Assembly (NCBI GenBank): GCA_012523605.1
Contig: JAAYTY010000164.1
Span: forward strand, 1-19,729
DNA: 19,729 nt
DNA from: Candidatus Fermentibacterota bacterium
GTDB lineage: Bacteria > Fermentibacterota > Fermentibacteria > Fermentibacterales > Fermentibacteraceae
Direction of reading: 5' to 3'
The notes under the pieces are model-generated. The model saw nothing but the letters and a program-made list of their open reading frames with translations, did not search any database and had not been told where the DNA came from. This document shows positions 1 through 5,755 of the stretch, in pieces (position 1 is the stretch's first letter; each line of letters starts with the position of its first letter). Position numbers and translations under genes: made by a program.

Positions 1-450
1 CTTCGCAGGCAGGGAGTCATAGAATGCCGGCCCGCTGTAGTACCCACTCAGCTCGTCCCAGTCGGGCTCACCGGACTCGACGAGTACCTTCGCGAAGGCT
101 CTGGCCTGGTCCAGATCGTACTCCGGCCAGCGGAACCACAAGCCCGTCGAGTCATCCGACGGGTTGATGAAGGCGCCTATCTCAACAGGCAGGAGGACGA
201 GGACCATGTCAAGGGATTCGCAGTACTTCAGAGTAGAATCGGTTGACTCATCTGTCGGCCAGGCCCATGCGTCCACACCATCGAAGTGCCGCCAGGAGAG
301 CATCGCGAGATGCTCCAGCGTCACATCGGACAGCTCGGGGGTCTCGTTCTTGTTTATCCGGATGCCGATAGTGGGGAGATTGTTGTCGGGAGGGGTGTCT
401 GCACTGCTGGCAAGCAAGGAAAGCGTCAGGAAGAGAAGCGCTCGCTTCAT
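1..450 (-). CDS. Secreted protein of unknown function, N-terminal part (cut by window edge)
   Basis: An open frame of 150 codons runs from an ATG at 450 to the window edge with no stop, so the C-terminus is missing. The start is supported by a GGGAG ribosome site about 8 nt upstream. The N-terminus (MKRALLFLTLSLLASSADTP) is a typical Sec signal peptide, so the product should be exported. The mature part is rich in Trp, Asp and Tyr (for example LSWRHFDGVDAWAWP near residue 54, and GLWFRWPEYDLDQAR near residue 107). This could suit a TIM-barrel or carbohydrate-active enzyme, but no motif is decisive and I do not recognise the family. No neighbour on the same strand is visible. Confidence 0.8.
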   Translation of the reverse strand, partial: MKRALLFLTLSLLASSADTPPDNNLPTIGIRINKNETPELSDVTLEHLAMLSWRHFDGVDAWAWPTDESTDSTLKYCESLDMVLVLLPVEIGAFINPSDDSTGLWFRWPEYDLDQARAFAKVLVESGEPDWDELSGYYSGPAFYDSLPAK

Positions 451-502
451 CGCGCAACTCCCTTCGCCCGGGCCAATCCTGAAGAGCAGTATGGGCTGAC
501 TT

Positions 503-706
503 CTACCGCGGGTCAATATGCCTGTGTCTCCATCTCCCCAGCCCTCTCTCCGTCACTACCCGGTGCTCCCAGTAGTCCCCCAGGGCGGCTATCTCCTCGA
601 GCTTCTAGGTCGGCAGCTTGAGCAGGCACAGCCCGCAATATCCCTCGAAACAGGATGTGGCCACGTCGCCTTGCTGATCCGGTTGAACCGGATGAACCTG
701 CATCAT
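503..706 (-). pseudogene. Possible decayed small Cys-motif ORF with an in-frame TAG
   Basis: Reading from ATG-ATG at 706, the minus strand encodes 33 residues ending in a TAG at 605-607. The first segment contains CFEGYCGLCLLKLPT, a CX4CX2C cluster. Beyond the TAG the same frame stays open for 33 more codons, with the plausible helix KLEEIAALGDYWEHRVVTER, before another TAG at 503-505. Third-position GC is high (roughly three quarters), as in real genes here, and somewhat higher than in the opposite-strand frame. There is no ribosome site before the ATGs. It may be a gene broken by one nonsense mutation, a sequencing error, or chance. I do not recognise a family. Confidence 0.2.
677..693. repeat. 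Perfect 17-bp palindrome
   Basis: ATCCGGTT-G-AACCGGAT is a perfect inverted repeat with 8-bp arms and a 1-bp centre. It lies about 45 bp upstream of the arsR -35 box. The tiny centre favours a dimeric-protein binding site over an RNA hairpin. The binding protein is unknown. Confidence 0.5.
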
Positions 707-739
707 TGACTCGGTTGGGGCAGAGCCGGGAGAGGTGAC

Positions 740-783
740 TTGACTGGATCAGCAGACAGGAGTATAAGAATATAAGCATATTC
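740..783 (+). promoter_or_regulatory. arsR promoter with overlapping ArsR-type operator
   Basis: TTGACT (740-745) and TATAAG (763-768) form a good sigma-70 promoter with the optimal 17-bp spacer. Overlapping the -10 box and the expected start of transcription is the inverted repeat GAATAT-AAGC-ATATTC (768-783), AT-rich as ArsR/SmtB operators usually are. Bound repressor would block RNA polymerase, so the operon is probably autorepressed and released by its inducer. A ribosome site (AGGAGG, 787-792) follows directly. Confidence 0.75.
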
Positions 784-796
784 TGAAGGAGGGTTC

Positions 797-1177
797 TTGA
801 AGCCTGTACGGGATGACGAGAAAGATGTCCTTCGCGTCCTCCAGGCATTGGGCTCGGAGAGCAGGCTGAGGATCGTCCGGCTGCTGGCGGGAGGCGGATC
901 GCTGTGCGTTGGTGCGCTCGCCGGCCGGCTCGAGGTGACGCAGAGCGCCGCATCGCAGCACCTGCGGATACTCGAGGAGGCCGGGCTGGTGCGATCGGAG
1001 CGCAGGGGGATGAAGATCCACTACTCTCTCGTCCGGCCCGCACTGGATGAATCGATGGCGAAGCTGTCCGCTTCTCTCCGGCCGGATCAAGAAGCCGGGG
1101 ACGACGAACAGGAATGCAGGGGAAGGAGAAGATCATGTGCGGATGCGAAGGAAGATGCAGGAAGCCCGAGAACCTGA
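797..1177 (+). CDS. ArsR/SmtB-family transcriptional repressor
   Basis: A 126-residue winged-helix repressor of the ArsR/SmtB family, normally a dimer that leaves DNA when it binds metal, metalloid or another effector. The helix-turn-helix and wing are clear: GALAGRLEVTQSAASQHLRI at about 38-57, then EEAGLVRSERRGMKIHYSL. The start is TTG at 797, with AGGAGG 4 nt upstream. In classical ArsR the alpha-3 metal site reads ELCVCDL; here it reads SLCVGAL, with only one of the two Cys (Cys37). The ligand site must therefore differ, perhaps using a Cys or His elsewhere, such as the Cys in the tail. The last 43 bp overlap the next gene. It is first in an operon with two Cys-rich proteins and an ABC exporter, so heavy-metal, metalloid or thiol-stress sensing is likely. 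Confidence 0.9.
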   Translation: MKPVRDDEKDVLRVLQALGSESRLRIVRLLAGGGSLCVGALAGRLEVTQSAASQHLRILEEAGLVRSERRGMKIHYSLVRPALDESMAKLSASLRPDQEAGDDEQECRGRRRSCADAKEDAGSPRT

Positions 1178-1272
1178 GATCCACCCCCGGCGAGTGCTCG
1201 CCGGAGCAGATCAAAGCCTGTCACGGGGACGACGCCGTTCATGAATGCGAGAAGAGGAAGGAAGGGAACTGA
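1135..1272 (+). CDS. 45-aa cytoplasmic Cys-rich protein overlapping arsR
   Basis: ATG at 1135 opens a 45-codon frame ending in TGA at 1270-1272, with an AAGGAG ribosome site 6-8 nt upstream. It overlaps the 3' end of the repressor gene by 43 bp in another frame. The product starts MCGCEGRCRKPENL and contains GECSPEQIKACHGDDAVHEC. It has six Cys and two His and no signal peptide. From memory, small proteins with a CSPEQI..CHGD....C pattern occur next to arsR-type genes in deltaproteobacteria and are left as hypothetical; I could not check this. A role in binding or handing over metal in the cytoplasm is inference. Its stop is 1 base before the ATG of the next gene, implying coupled translation. 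Confidence 0.75.
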   Translation: MCGCEGRCRKPENLRSTPGECSPEQIKACHGDDAVHECEKRKEGN

Positions 1273-1273
1273 T

Positions 1274-1522
1274 ATGAAAACCAGGCTTACGCTCCTCCTG
1301 GCCGTGCTGCTCTCGGCGGGCGCACTGGTAGTCGCTTCCGCCGTCGAGGATGACGACCCGGCAGCCGTCCATGAATCCGGTGAGGTCTCGAACGGGTGCT
1401 GCTGCGGGGGCGAGATCGAGGGCTGCACCGGCGACTGTGACGATTGCGACGCAGAACCCTCCGGCGGATGGGGCTGCCACGACGGCTCCACTCACGGATA
1501 CGGCTGCGGGGGATGTCACTGA
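1274..1522 (+). CDS. Exported 82-aa Cys-rich (metallothionein-like) protein
   Basis: The start is ATG 1274, preceded by a GGAAGGG ribosome site and abutting the previous stop. Residues 1-22 form a Sec signal peptide (KTRLTLLLAVLLSAGALVV), with a probable cut after ASA near residue 23. The short mature chain is acidic, then Cys-rich: GCCCGG, GC, DCDDCD, GCHDG and GCGGCH give nine Cys and three His in its last 44 residues. Such density suggests a metal-chelating or heavily disulfide-bonded extracytoplasmic peptide. It does not match a family I can name. It lies between the repressor with its small Cys protein and an ABC-2 exporter, in one operon, so the likely theme is extracytoplasmic metal or metalloid binding plus efflux. 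A modified secreted peptide is a less likely alternative. Confidence 0.8.
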   Translation: MKTRLTLLLAVLLSAGALVVASAVEDDDPAAVHESGEVSNGCCCGGEIEGCTGDCDDCDAEPSGGWGCHDGSTHGYGCGGCH

Positions 1523-2550
1523 CGCCTTCATCTTCTGCGCCACATGCCGCTGACGAACAGAGCCCGGCCTCCCAGGCCGGGCTCGCCGCAGAGGTCCGGG
1601 ATCTCTGGAAGACCTTCGGAGAGGTCCATGCACTTGCAGGAGTCTCCTTCGAGGTGGGATCAGGCGAGCTGTTCGGGCTCCTTGGACCGAACGGCGCCGG
1701 GAAGACGACCACCATCAGGATACTCACGGGCCTTTCAAGATGCGACTCGGGCTCGGTCAGGGTGGCCGGGATCGACTGCACCGGGAATCCGAGAGCAGCC
1801 CTACGACACATCGGAGTTGTCCCCGACGAGAGCAATCTCTACCCCGAGCTGACGGGTTTCGAGAACCTCTGCTTCTGTGCTTCGCTCTACGGTATCGGCA
1901 GAAAAGAGAGGCGCGAACGCGCGCACTCCCTACTAGAGAGATTCGGCCTTGCCGAAGCCGCCAGGCGGAGATTCGCCGGGTATTCGAAGGGGATGAAGCG
2001 CAAGCTGACCATCGCCGCCGGGCTCATCCACCGACCGGAAATCCTCTTCCTGGACGAGCCCACCACCGGCATAGACGTCACGAGCGCCCGTGAGATCAGA
2101 CAGCTCCTGTCGGAGCTGCACAGCGCAGGAACGACCATCCTTCTGACAACGCACTACATCGAGGAGGCCGAGCGGCTCTGCGACAGGATCGCCTTCATGG
2201 TATCGGGAAGGATCGCGAAGGTGGACACCGTGCGGAACCTGCTCGAACCCCTGCAGGGGTTGCACGCAATGGACATCTCCTTCTCGGGCGACGCAGGAAC
2301 CGTTCTCGCCGCCGTCACCCGAGCACTGCCGGAGATGGCCTTCACAAGGACGGGGCCGTCTTCGCTTCGCGCATCGGCTTCCGCACCCTTCGGCATCGGT
2401 GCGCTCCTGCGGGCGATAGAGGCGGAGGGCGGAGAGGTGCTCGAGGCCAGGAGGATCAGGCCCTCCCTGGAGGAGGTCTTCGTCAGGGAGACCAGCATCG
2501 GGCCGGAAGCCATGAAGAGGGAGAAGGAACGGCAGGCGAAACCGTCATGA
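1513..2550 (+). CDS. ABC-2 type exporter, ATP-binding subunit
   Basis: The 345-residue ATPase subunit of an ABC-2 exporter. Walker A is GPNGAGKT at 58-65, the signature YSKGMKRKL at about 157-165, Walker B ILFLDE at 177-182, and the switch His in TTHYIEEAE at 214. A C-terminal domain of roughly 110 residues follows, as in DrrA/CcmA-type drug-export ATPases. The start at 1513 overlaps the previous stop by 10 bp. It is the first in-frame ATG free of deep overlap, and no start codon exists between it and the domain. Residues 1-26 are low-complexity and span a strong hairpin (1560-1584). The gene overlaps the permease gene by ATGA, so the pair is translationally coupled. Substrate is unknown; the ArsR context suggests a toxic metal, metalloid or thiol conjugate. 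Confidence 0.95.
   Translation: MSLTPSSSAPHAADEQSPASQAGLAAEVRDLWKTFGEVHALAGVSFEVGSGELFGLLGPNGAGKTTTIRILTGLSRCDSGSVRVAGIDCTGNPRAALRHIGVVPDESNLYPELTGFENLCFCASLYGIGRKERRERAHSLLERFGLAEAARRRFAGYSKGMKRKLTIAAGLIHRPEILFLDEPTTGIDVTSAREIRQLLSELHSAGTTILLTTHYIEEAERLCDRIAFMVSGRIAKVDTVRNLLEPLQGLHAMDISFSGDAGTVLAAVTRALPEMAFTRTGPSSLRASASAPFGIGALLRAIEAEGGEVLEARRIRPSLEEVFVRETSIGPEAMKREKERQAKPS
1560..1584 (+). promoter_or_regulatory. Strong GC hairpin at the start of the ABC gene
   Basis: GAGCCCGGCCT-CCC-AGGCCGGGCTC is a perfect 11-bp stem with a 3-nt loop. It lies 37-61 bp after the stop of the exported Cys-rich protein gene's start-overlap region, inside the 5' coding part of the ABC gene. No T-run follows, so it is not a classical intrinsic terminator. 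It may pause polymerase, slow ribosomes, or protect the upstream part of the mRNA so that the small Cys proteins are made in excess over the transporter. Confidence 0.5.
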
Positions 2551-3284
2551 AGGGGCTCACAGCCTTCCTGAGCATACTGGGCAAGGATATGCGCACCTAT
2601 TATCTCAAGCCCCCGAACATAAGCTGGGGACTCATCTTCCCCGTGGCATGGGCCGGGATGTTCCTGGTGCGCTCCGGAAGGGGGCTCGAAGAAGTTCTGT
2701 CGATCCTGCCCGGCATCGTTACAGTTTCGATACTCTTCGGTACGACTTCGATGCTGGCCGTGACCGTCACGTTCGAGAAGAAGAACGCATCGTTCGACAG
2801 GCTGCTGCTGGCCCCTCTGCCCCTCGAGATCATCATGCTGGCCAAGACTATGGGTGCAATCCTCTTCGGTGTGATCAACGGGCTGGTTCCCCTGCTGATC
2901 GCCTCCCTGATCACCAGGCTGTCGGGAGTATCGTGGGGACTGATGCTTGCCGCCTCATTCCTCACCGCGGTCTCCTCCACATTTCTCGGCCTGTTCGTAG
3001 CGGTGGCGGTGAGCGAAGTGTTCGAGGCCCAGACATTCTCCAACTTCCTGCGTTTCCCCATGATCTTCCTCTGCGGCCTCTTCATTCCGGTATCGAGCCT
3101 CCCCGTCTTCCTCAGGCCGCTTTCCTACATCCTTCCGGCCACATGGGGGGCCGACCTGCTGCGCCGTGCGGTTACGGGGGCCGGAGCTTTCGATGCCACG
3201 GCCGCCCTTGCGATCCTCGCCTCGATGAGCCTTCTTCTCTTTGCCTTCAGCCTGAGGAACATCAGGAGGAAGTGGATCACATAG
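2547..3284 (+). CDS. ABC-2 type exporter, permease subunit
   Basis: A 245-residue integral membrane subunit partnering the preceding ATPase; the genes overlap by 4 bp (ATGA). About six hydrophobic segments alternate with short loops. The family hallmark near the end is visible: FLCGLFIPVSSLP, then LRPLSYILPATWGADLLRRA. Together two permeases and two ATPases would make an inner-membrane exporter. The last residues (RNIRRKWIT) are basic, as expected at a cytoplasmic end. The product resembles DrrB/NodJ-like ABC-2 permeases. It is the last gene of the ArsR operon; a 208-bp gap follows. Confidence 0.93.
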   Translation: MKGLTAFLSILGKDMRTYYLKPPNISWGLIFPVAWAGMFLVRSGRGLEEVLSILPGIVTVSILFGTTSMLAVTVTFEKKNASFDRLLLAPLPLEIIMLAKTMGAILFGVINGLVPLLIASLITRLSGVSWGLMLAASFLTAVSSTFLGLFVAVAVSEVFEAQTFSNFLRFPMIFLCGLFIPVSSLPVFLRPLSYILPATWGADLLRRAVTGAGAFDATAALAILASMSLLLFAFSLRNIRRKWIT

Positions 3285-3320
3285 ATAACCGGTGATCGGC
3301 TTCGTATCTTTTCCCGCATC

Positions 3321-3383
3321 CGCTCACGAGGACTGCCTGTAACTCGGCTGAGCGGTTCTTCCGCACGCCGCTTCCCGTGAGCG
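3321..3383. other. Long-range inverted repeat after the ABC operon
   Basis: CGCTCACG (3321-3328) pairs with CGTGAGCG (3376-3383) across 47 nt, and a small stem GCGG-TTCTT-CCGC sits inside. It lies between the permease stop and the next gene. It could be part of a terminator or an mRNA-end structure, but the required U-tract is missing, so the assignment is weak. Confidence 0.3.
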
Positions 3384-3492
3384 CCCGGGTGTCACGCTCC
3401 CGGAAGTCGGATTTGCTGGTTGCGGCTCTCCTGGGAGGCCATATTCGGGCATCGGCGACACTGCCTCCTGCCAGGAAAGGGGAATCCCGGCC

Positions 3493-4260
3493 ATGCGTGG
3501 AACAGCGATCGACCGTCCTGAAGCCGGGTCTGCTCCTTGCTTGGCTCTTCTCGCCTGCGCAGCGCTTCTCTCAGCCTCCGGCGCGACCGCCGACGAAATT
3601 GGCTGGGCGGGCTTCTCCGCGGGTCTCAAGCTCGGAGGGGTCTTCGCACAGCATGTCGGCACGGAGGAGCGGGATTCGGAGTACGAAGTTTCCAGCCGGT
3701 GGCGCACTGGATTCTGCGGCGGAGCCTTCGTTCTCTGGCCCATCACCTCCAGGTTCGGGCTCCAGCAGGAGGCGGTCTTCTCTCAGAGGGGATCGCGGCA
3801 GGACATCGAGGTGGACATACTGGAACTCCCCACCGTACTGCACGTGACCTACGACATGAGCTACATCGATATCCCGGTGATGCTCCGGTACACGCTGTTC
3901 TGGAACCCGGACCGGAACCTGTACACGCTTGCGGGCACTGCCATGTCCATCATGCTGGACGGCAGGTACACGCTGGACGGCCTGCTGGACGACGGGAGCG
4001 AGCAGGTGCCGCTTTCCGCCGACGCGGACCTGTCGGAAGTGGACATGTTCGACTTCTCCATGGTGTATGGAACCGGCATGGAGTTCTCGCTCGGCTCGCA
4101 GGTACTCCTCGCGGAGTATCGCTTCACCATGGGCTGGACGACCCTCTCCATGCCGACCTACGCTTACGTGCCCTTCGAGGACAGCCTGATACTGGTGGAC
4201 AACGAGCCCGTGCCGCTCAAGAACCAGAGCCATGCCCTGATGCTGGGCATCCGCTTCTAG
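3493..4260 (+). CDS. Outer-membrane beta-barrel protein (PorT/OMP_b-brl-like)
   Basis: 255 residues with an N-terminal signal region (hydrophobic core LALLACAALLSA, probable cut after ATA near residue 33). The rest is amphipathic beta-hairpin sequence with many aromatic and small residues, ending in Phe (LMLGIRF), the classical outer-membrane insertion signal. Patterns such as GFSAGLKLGGVFAQHVG, SYIDIPVMLRYTLF and LAEYRFTMGW resemble the OMP_b-brl_2/PorT barrel group of the FCB superphylum. The start at 3493 follows an AGGAAAGGGG ribosome-site region. The next gene starts 8 bp after its stop, so the two are co-transcribed. Exact function is unknown. Confidence 0.85.
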   Translation: MRGTAIDRPEAGSAPCLALLACAALLSASGATADEIGWAGFSAGLKLGGVFAQHVGTEERDSEYEVSSRWRTGFCGGAFVLWPITSRFGLQQEAVFSQRGSRQDIEVDILELPTVLHVTYDMSYIDIPVMLRYTLFWNPDRNLYTLAGTAMSIMLDGRYTLDGLLDDGSEQVPLSADADLSEVDMFDFSMVYGTGMEFSLGSQVLLAEYRFTMGWTTLSMPTYAYVPFEDSLILVDNEPVPLKNQSHALMLGIRF

Positions 4261-4268
4261 GAGGATGC

Positions 4269-5738
4269 ATGAAGGTTCTTTCCGTCGTCGGCTTCCTGAT
4301 CGCATGTTCAGCGCAGGCTCAGGGATACCAATACTGGAACTTCCTGCGGCACAGCGCTCTGCTCCCCGGCCAGAACATGACGTTCCGCGTGGAGAATCCC
4401 AGTGGTTCGGGTATTCAGAACTACCTGCTCTACGAGGGGGCGTCGGGCGTTTCCTCGGTTCCCATGTCATACGTGCTGGACGGGCCCATGACAGTCACGG
4501 CCAGCGTGCCGGGGCCCACCGGCTCGGTGCGCCGCTACGGATTCCGCTATGCGAGCGCCGCGGGGATCTGCATACTGCCGGTTGCAATAGCCCCGGGAGC
4601 CGACCCAGATCCTGCCGACCTCACCCAGCTCTCGACCGATCCGGTCGGAGACGAGATCTTCGGTTATGCGAACCTGGATCTCACGGAGTACCGCACCGGC
4701 TTTTCGAGCACCAGGATATTCGCCTCTCTCTCCAACGCCGGAGGCGGGTTCCCCACGAACTCGGGCCTCACGTTCTTCGGATACATGTTCGCGATGGCCG
4801 ATCCGGCGCTGGCCGATCCCGACACCGTGTTCGCCATCCTCTACACCACCAACCAGCCCGGTATAATCACGCCGGGCCTCTACAGGATCACGGGCACGGG
4901 CTTCGGAGACCTGGAGAAGATCGGCGAGATCGAGCACGAGATTTTCGCCTCCTCCAACACTCTCCTCGTCTCCTGCAGCATCTCCGACCTGATGTCGGAC
5001 CCCTACTTCATGGAGTGGTACGATCCCTCCGACCCGGCCATCGGCATAGCGGCTTTCACGCAGAGGATCACCCTGATCGGCGGGGCACAGCAGGCCGACC
5101 AGGCCCAGGGGGGCGACTGCTTCCCCAGGGCGGTGAGCGTGCCTCCCGCCTCCAACACTCTGCCGGTGCTTTCGGGTTTCTCCCTCTCCGGCTCGGGTCC
5201 GACGGCCGCAGCCTCCATCATCTACACCGATGCGAACGGTCACTGCCCGGTTATCTCCGAAATCGTCTTCGACGGTGCAGAGACATTCCCGATGTATCCG
5301 CTGACCCTCGTGTACACCTCGCCCGTCACCTACCGCACGGAGGAGGGGATAGGGCCTCTGGCCTCGGGCGACTGGGAAACGGCGCTCCTTCGCTTCAGTG
5401 ACAACCAGACCGACATGGTGGAGCTGGAGGTGCAGAACACCGGCCTGCCGGAGGACGACGGAGCTCCTCCTCTGGCGCTCTCTCTTTCGCCGTGCCCTTC
5501 CACTGGGCCCGTCGGCATCGTGGCGGTCATTCCCGAGGGAGCTTCAGGCAGGGTGTCGGTGTACGACGTAAGGGGATCGCTGGTGAGAGAGCTCTGCGCC
5601 CCACCCGGCGGGAGTTCCGCCTCCGTGACCTGGGACGGAAGGAACGCCGACGGGGAGAGATCTTCGCCGGGCATCTACTGCGTCAGGCTGGAAGCCGGTG
5701 GAAGCGCCGTGACGGGCAGGGTGGTGCTTACAAGGTAG
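4269..5738 (+). CDS. Large secreted protein with C-terminal FlgD-like / sorting domain
   Basis: 489 residues. The start is ATG 4269, with GGAGG 3-4 nt upstream and only 8 bp after the preceding stop. The signal peptide is MKVLSVVGFLIACSAQAQG, with a probable cut after AQA. The central part is beta-rich with no catalytic motif I can recognise. The last ~75 residues have the FlgD Ig-like / type IX sorting pattern: GRVSVYDVRGSLVREL, VTWDGRNADGERSSPGIYCVRLEAG, and a final basic stretch GRVVLTR. This predicts an exported, perhaps surface-anchored or adhesive protein. Pairing with the beta-barrel gene suggests the two act together at the outer membrane. A short inverted repeat TGAGAG-TG-CTCTCA (5745-5758) fills the gap to the convergent gene. 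Confidence 0.85.
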   Translation: MKVLSVVGFLIACSAQAQGYQYWNFLRHSALLPGQNMTFRVENPSGSGIQNYLLYEGASGVSSVPMSYVLDGPMTVTASVPGPTGSVRRYGFRYASAAGICILPVAIAPGADPDPADLTQLSTDPVGDEIFGYANLDLTEYRTGFSSTRIFASLSNAGGGFPTNSGLTFFGYMFAMADPALADPDTVFAILYTTNQPGIITPGLYRITGTGFGDLEKIGEIEHEIFASSNTLLVSCSISDLMSDPYFMEWYDPSDPAIGIAAFTQRITLIGGAQQADQAQGGDCFPRAVSVPPASNTLPVLSGFSLSGSGPTAAASIIYTDANGHCPVISEIVFDGAETFPMYPLTLVYTSPVTYRTEEGIGPLASGDWETALLRFSDNQTDMVELEVQNTGLPEDDGAPPLALSLSPCPSTGPVGIVAVIPEGASGRVSVYDVRGSLVRELCAPPGGSSASVTWDGRNADGERSSPGIYCVRLEAGGSAVTGRVVLTR

Positions 5739-5755
5739 GACGACTGAGAGTGCTC

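Larger units (their letters stand above)
451..739. other. Gene-poor stretch between divergent genes
   Basis: About 290 bases separate the minus-strand secreted protein from the arsR promoter, and no confident gene lies here. Open frames exist on both strands but lack ribosome sites. The stretch contains the palindrome at 677-693 and a doubtful Cys-containing frame at 503-706. The promoter of the leftward gene presumably lies in its left part, but I see no convincing -35/-10 pair. Confidence 0.5.

Noticed and set aside
518..709. Plus-strand open frame of 63 codons in the gap before arsR.
   Set aside because: No ribosome site, low third-position GC compared with the real genes, and a composition unlike a folded protein.
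513..1214. Long minus-strand open frame of 233 codons opposite arsR.
   Set aside because: It lies antisense to the clearly coding repressor gene, its translation is rich in Arg, Ser and Pro, and it has no ribosome site. It is a high-GC shadow frame.
1544..1852. Start of an ABC ATPase at ATG 1544.
   Set aside because: That ATG is in another frame; the Walker A frame opens at 1513 or earlier.
3537..4268. Upstream extension of the secreted-protein frame across the barrel gene.
   Set aside because: The extension would overlap nearly all of the barrel gene; ATG 4269 has a ribosome site and a signal peptide.
3571..4470. 300-codon minus-strand frame opposite the beta-barrel gene.
   Set aside because: The plus-strand gene has a signal peptide and barrel pattern; the opposite frame is Arg/His/Gly-rich with no start context.
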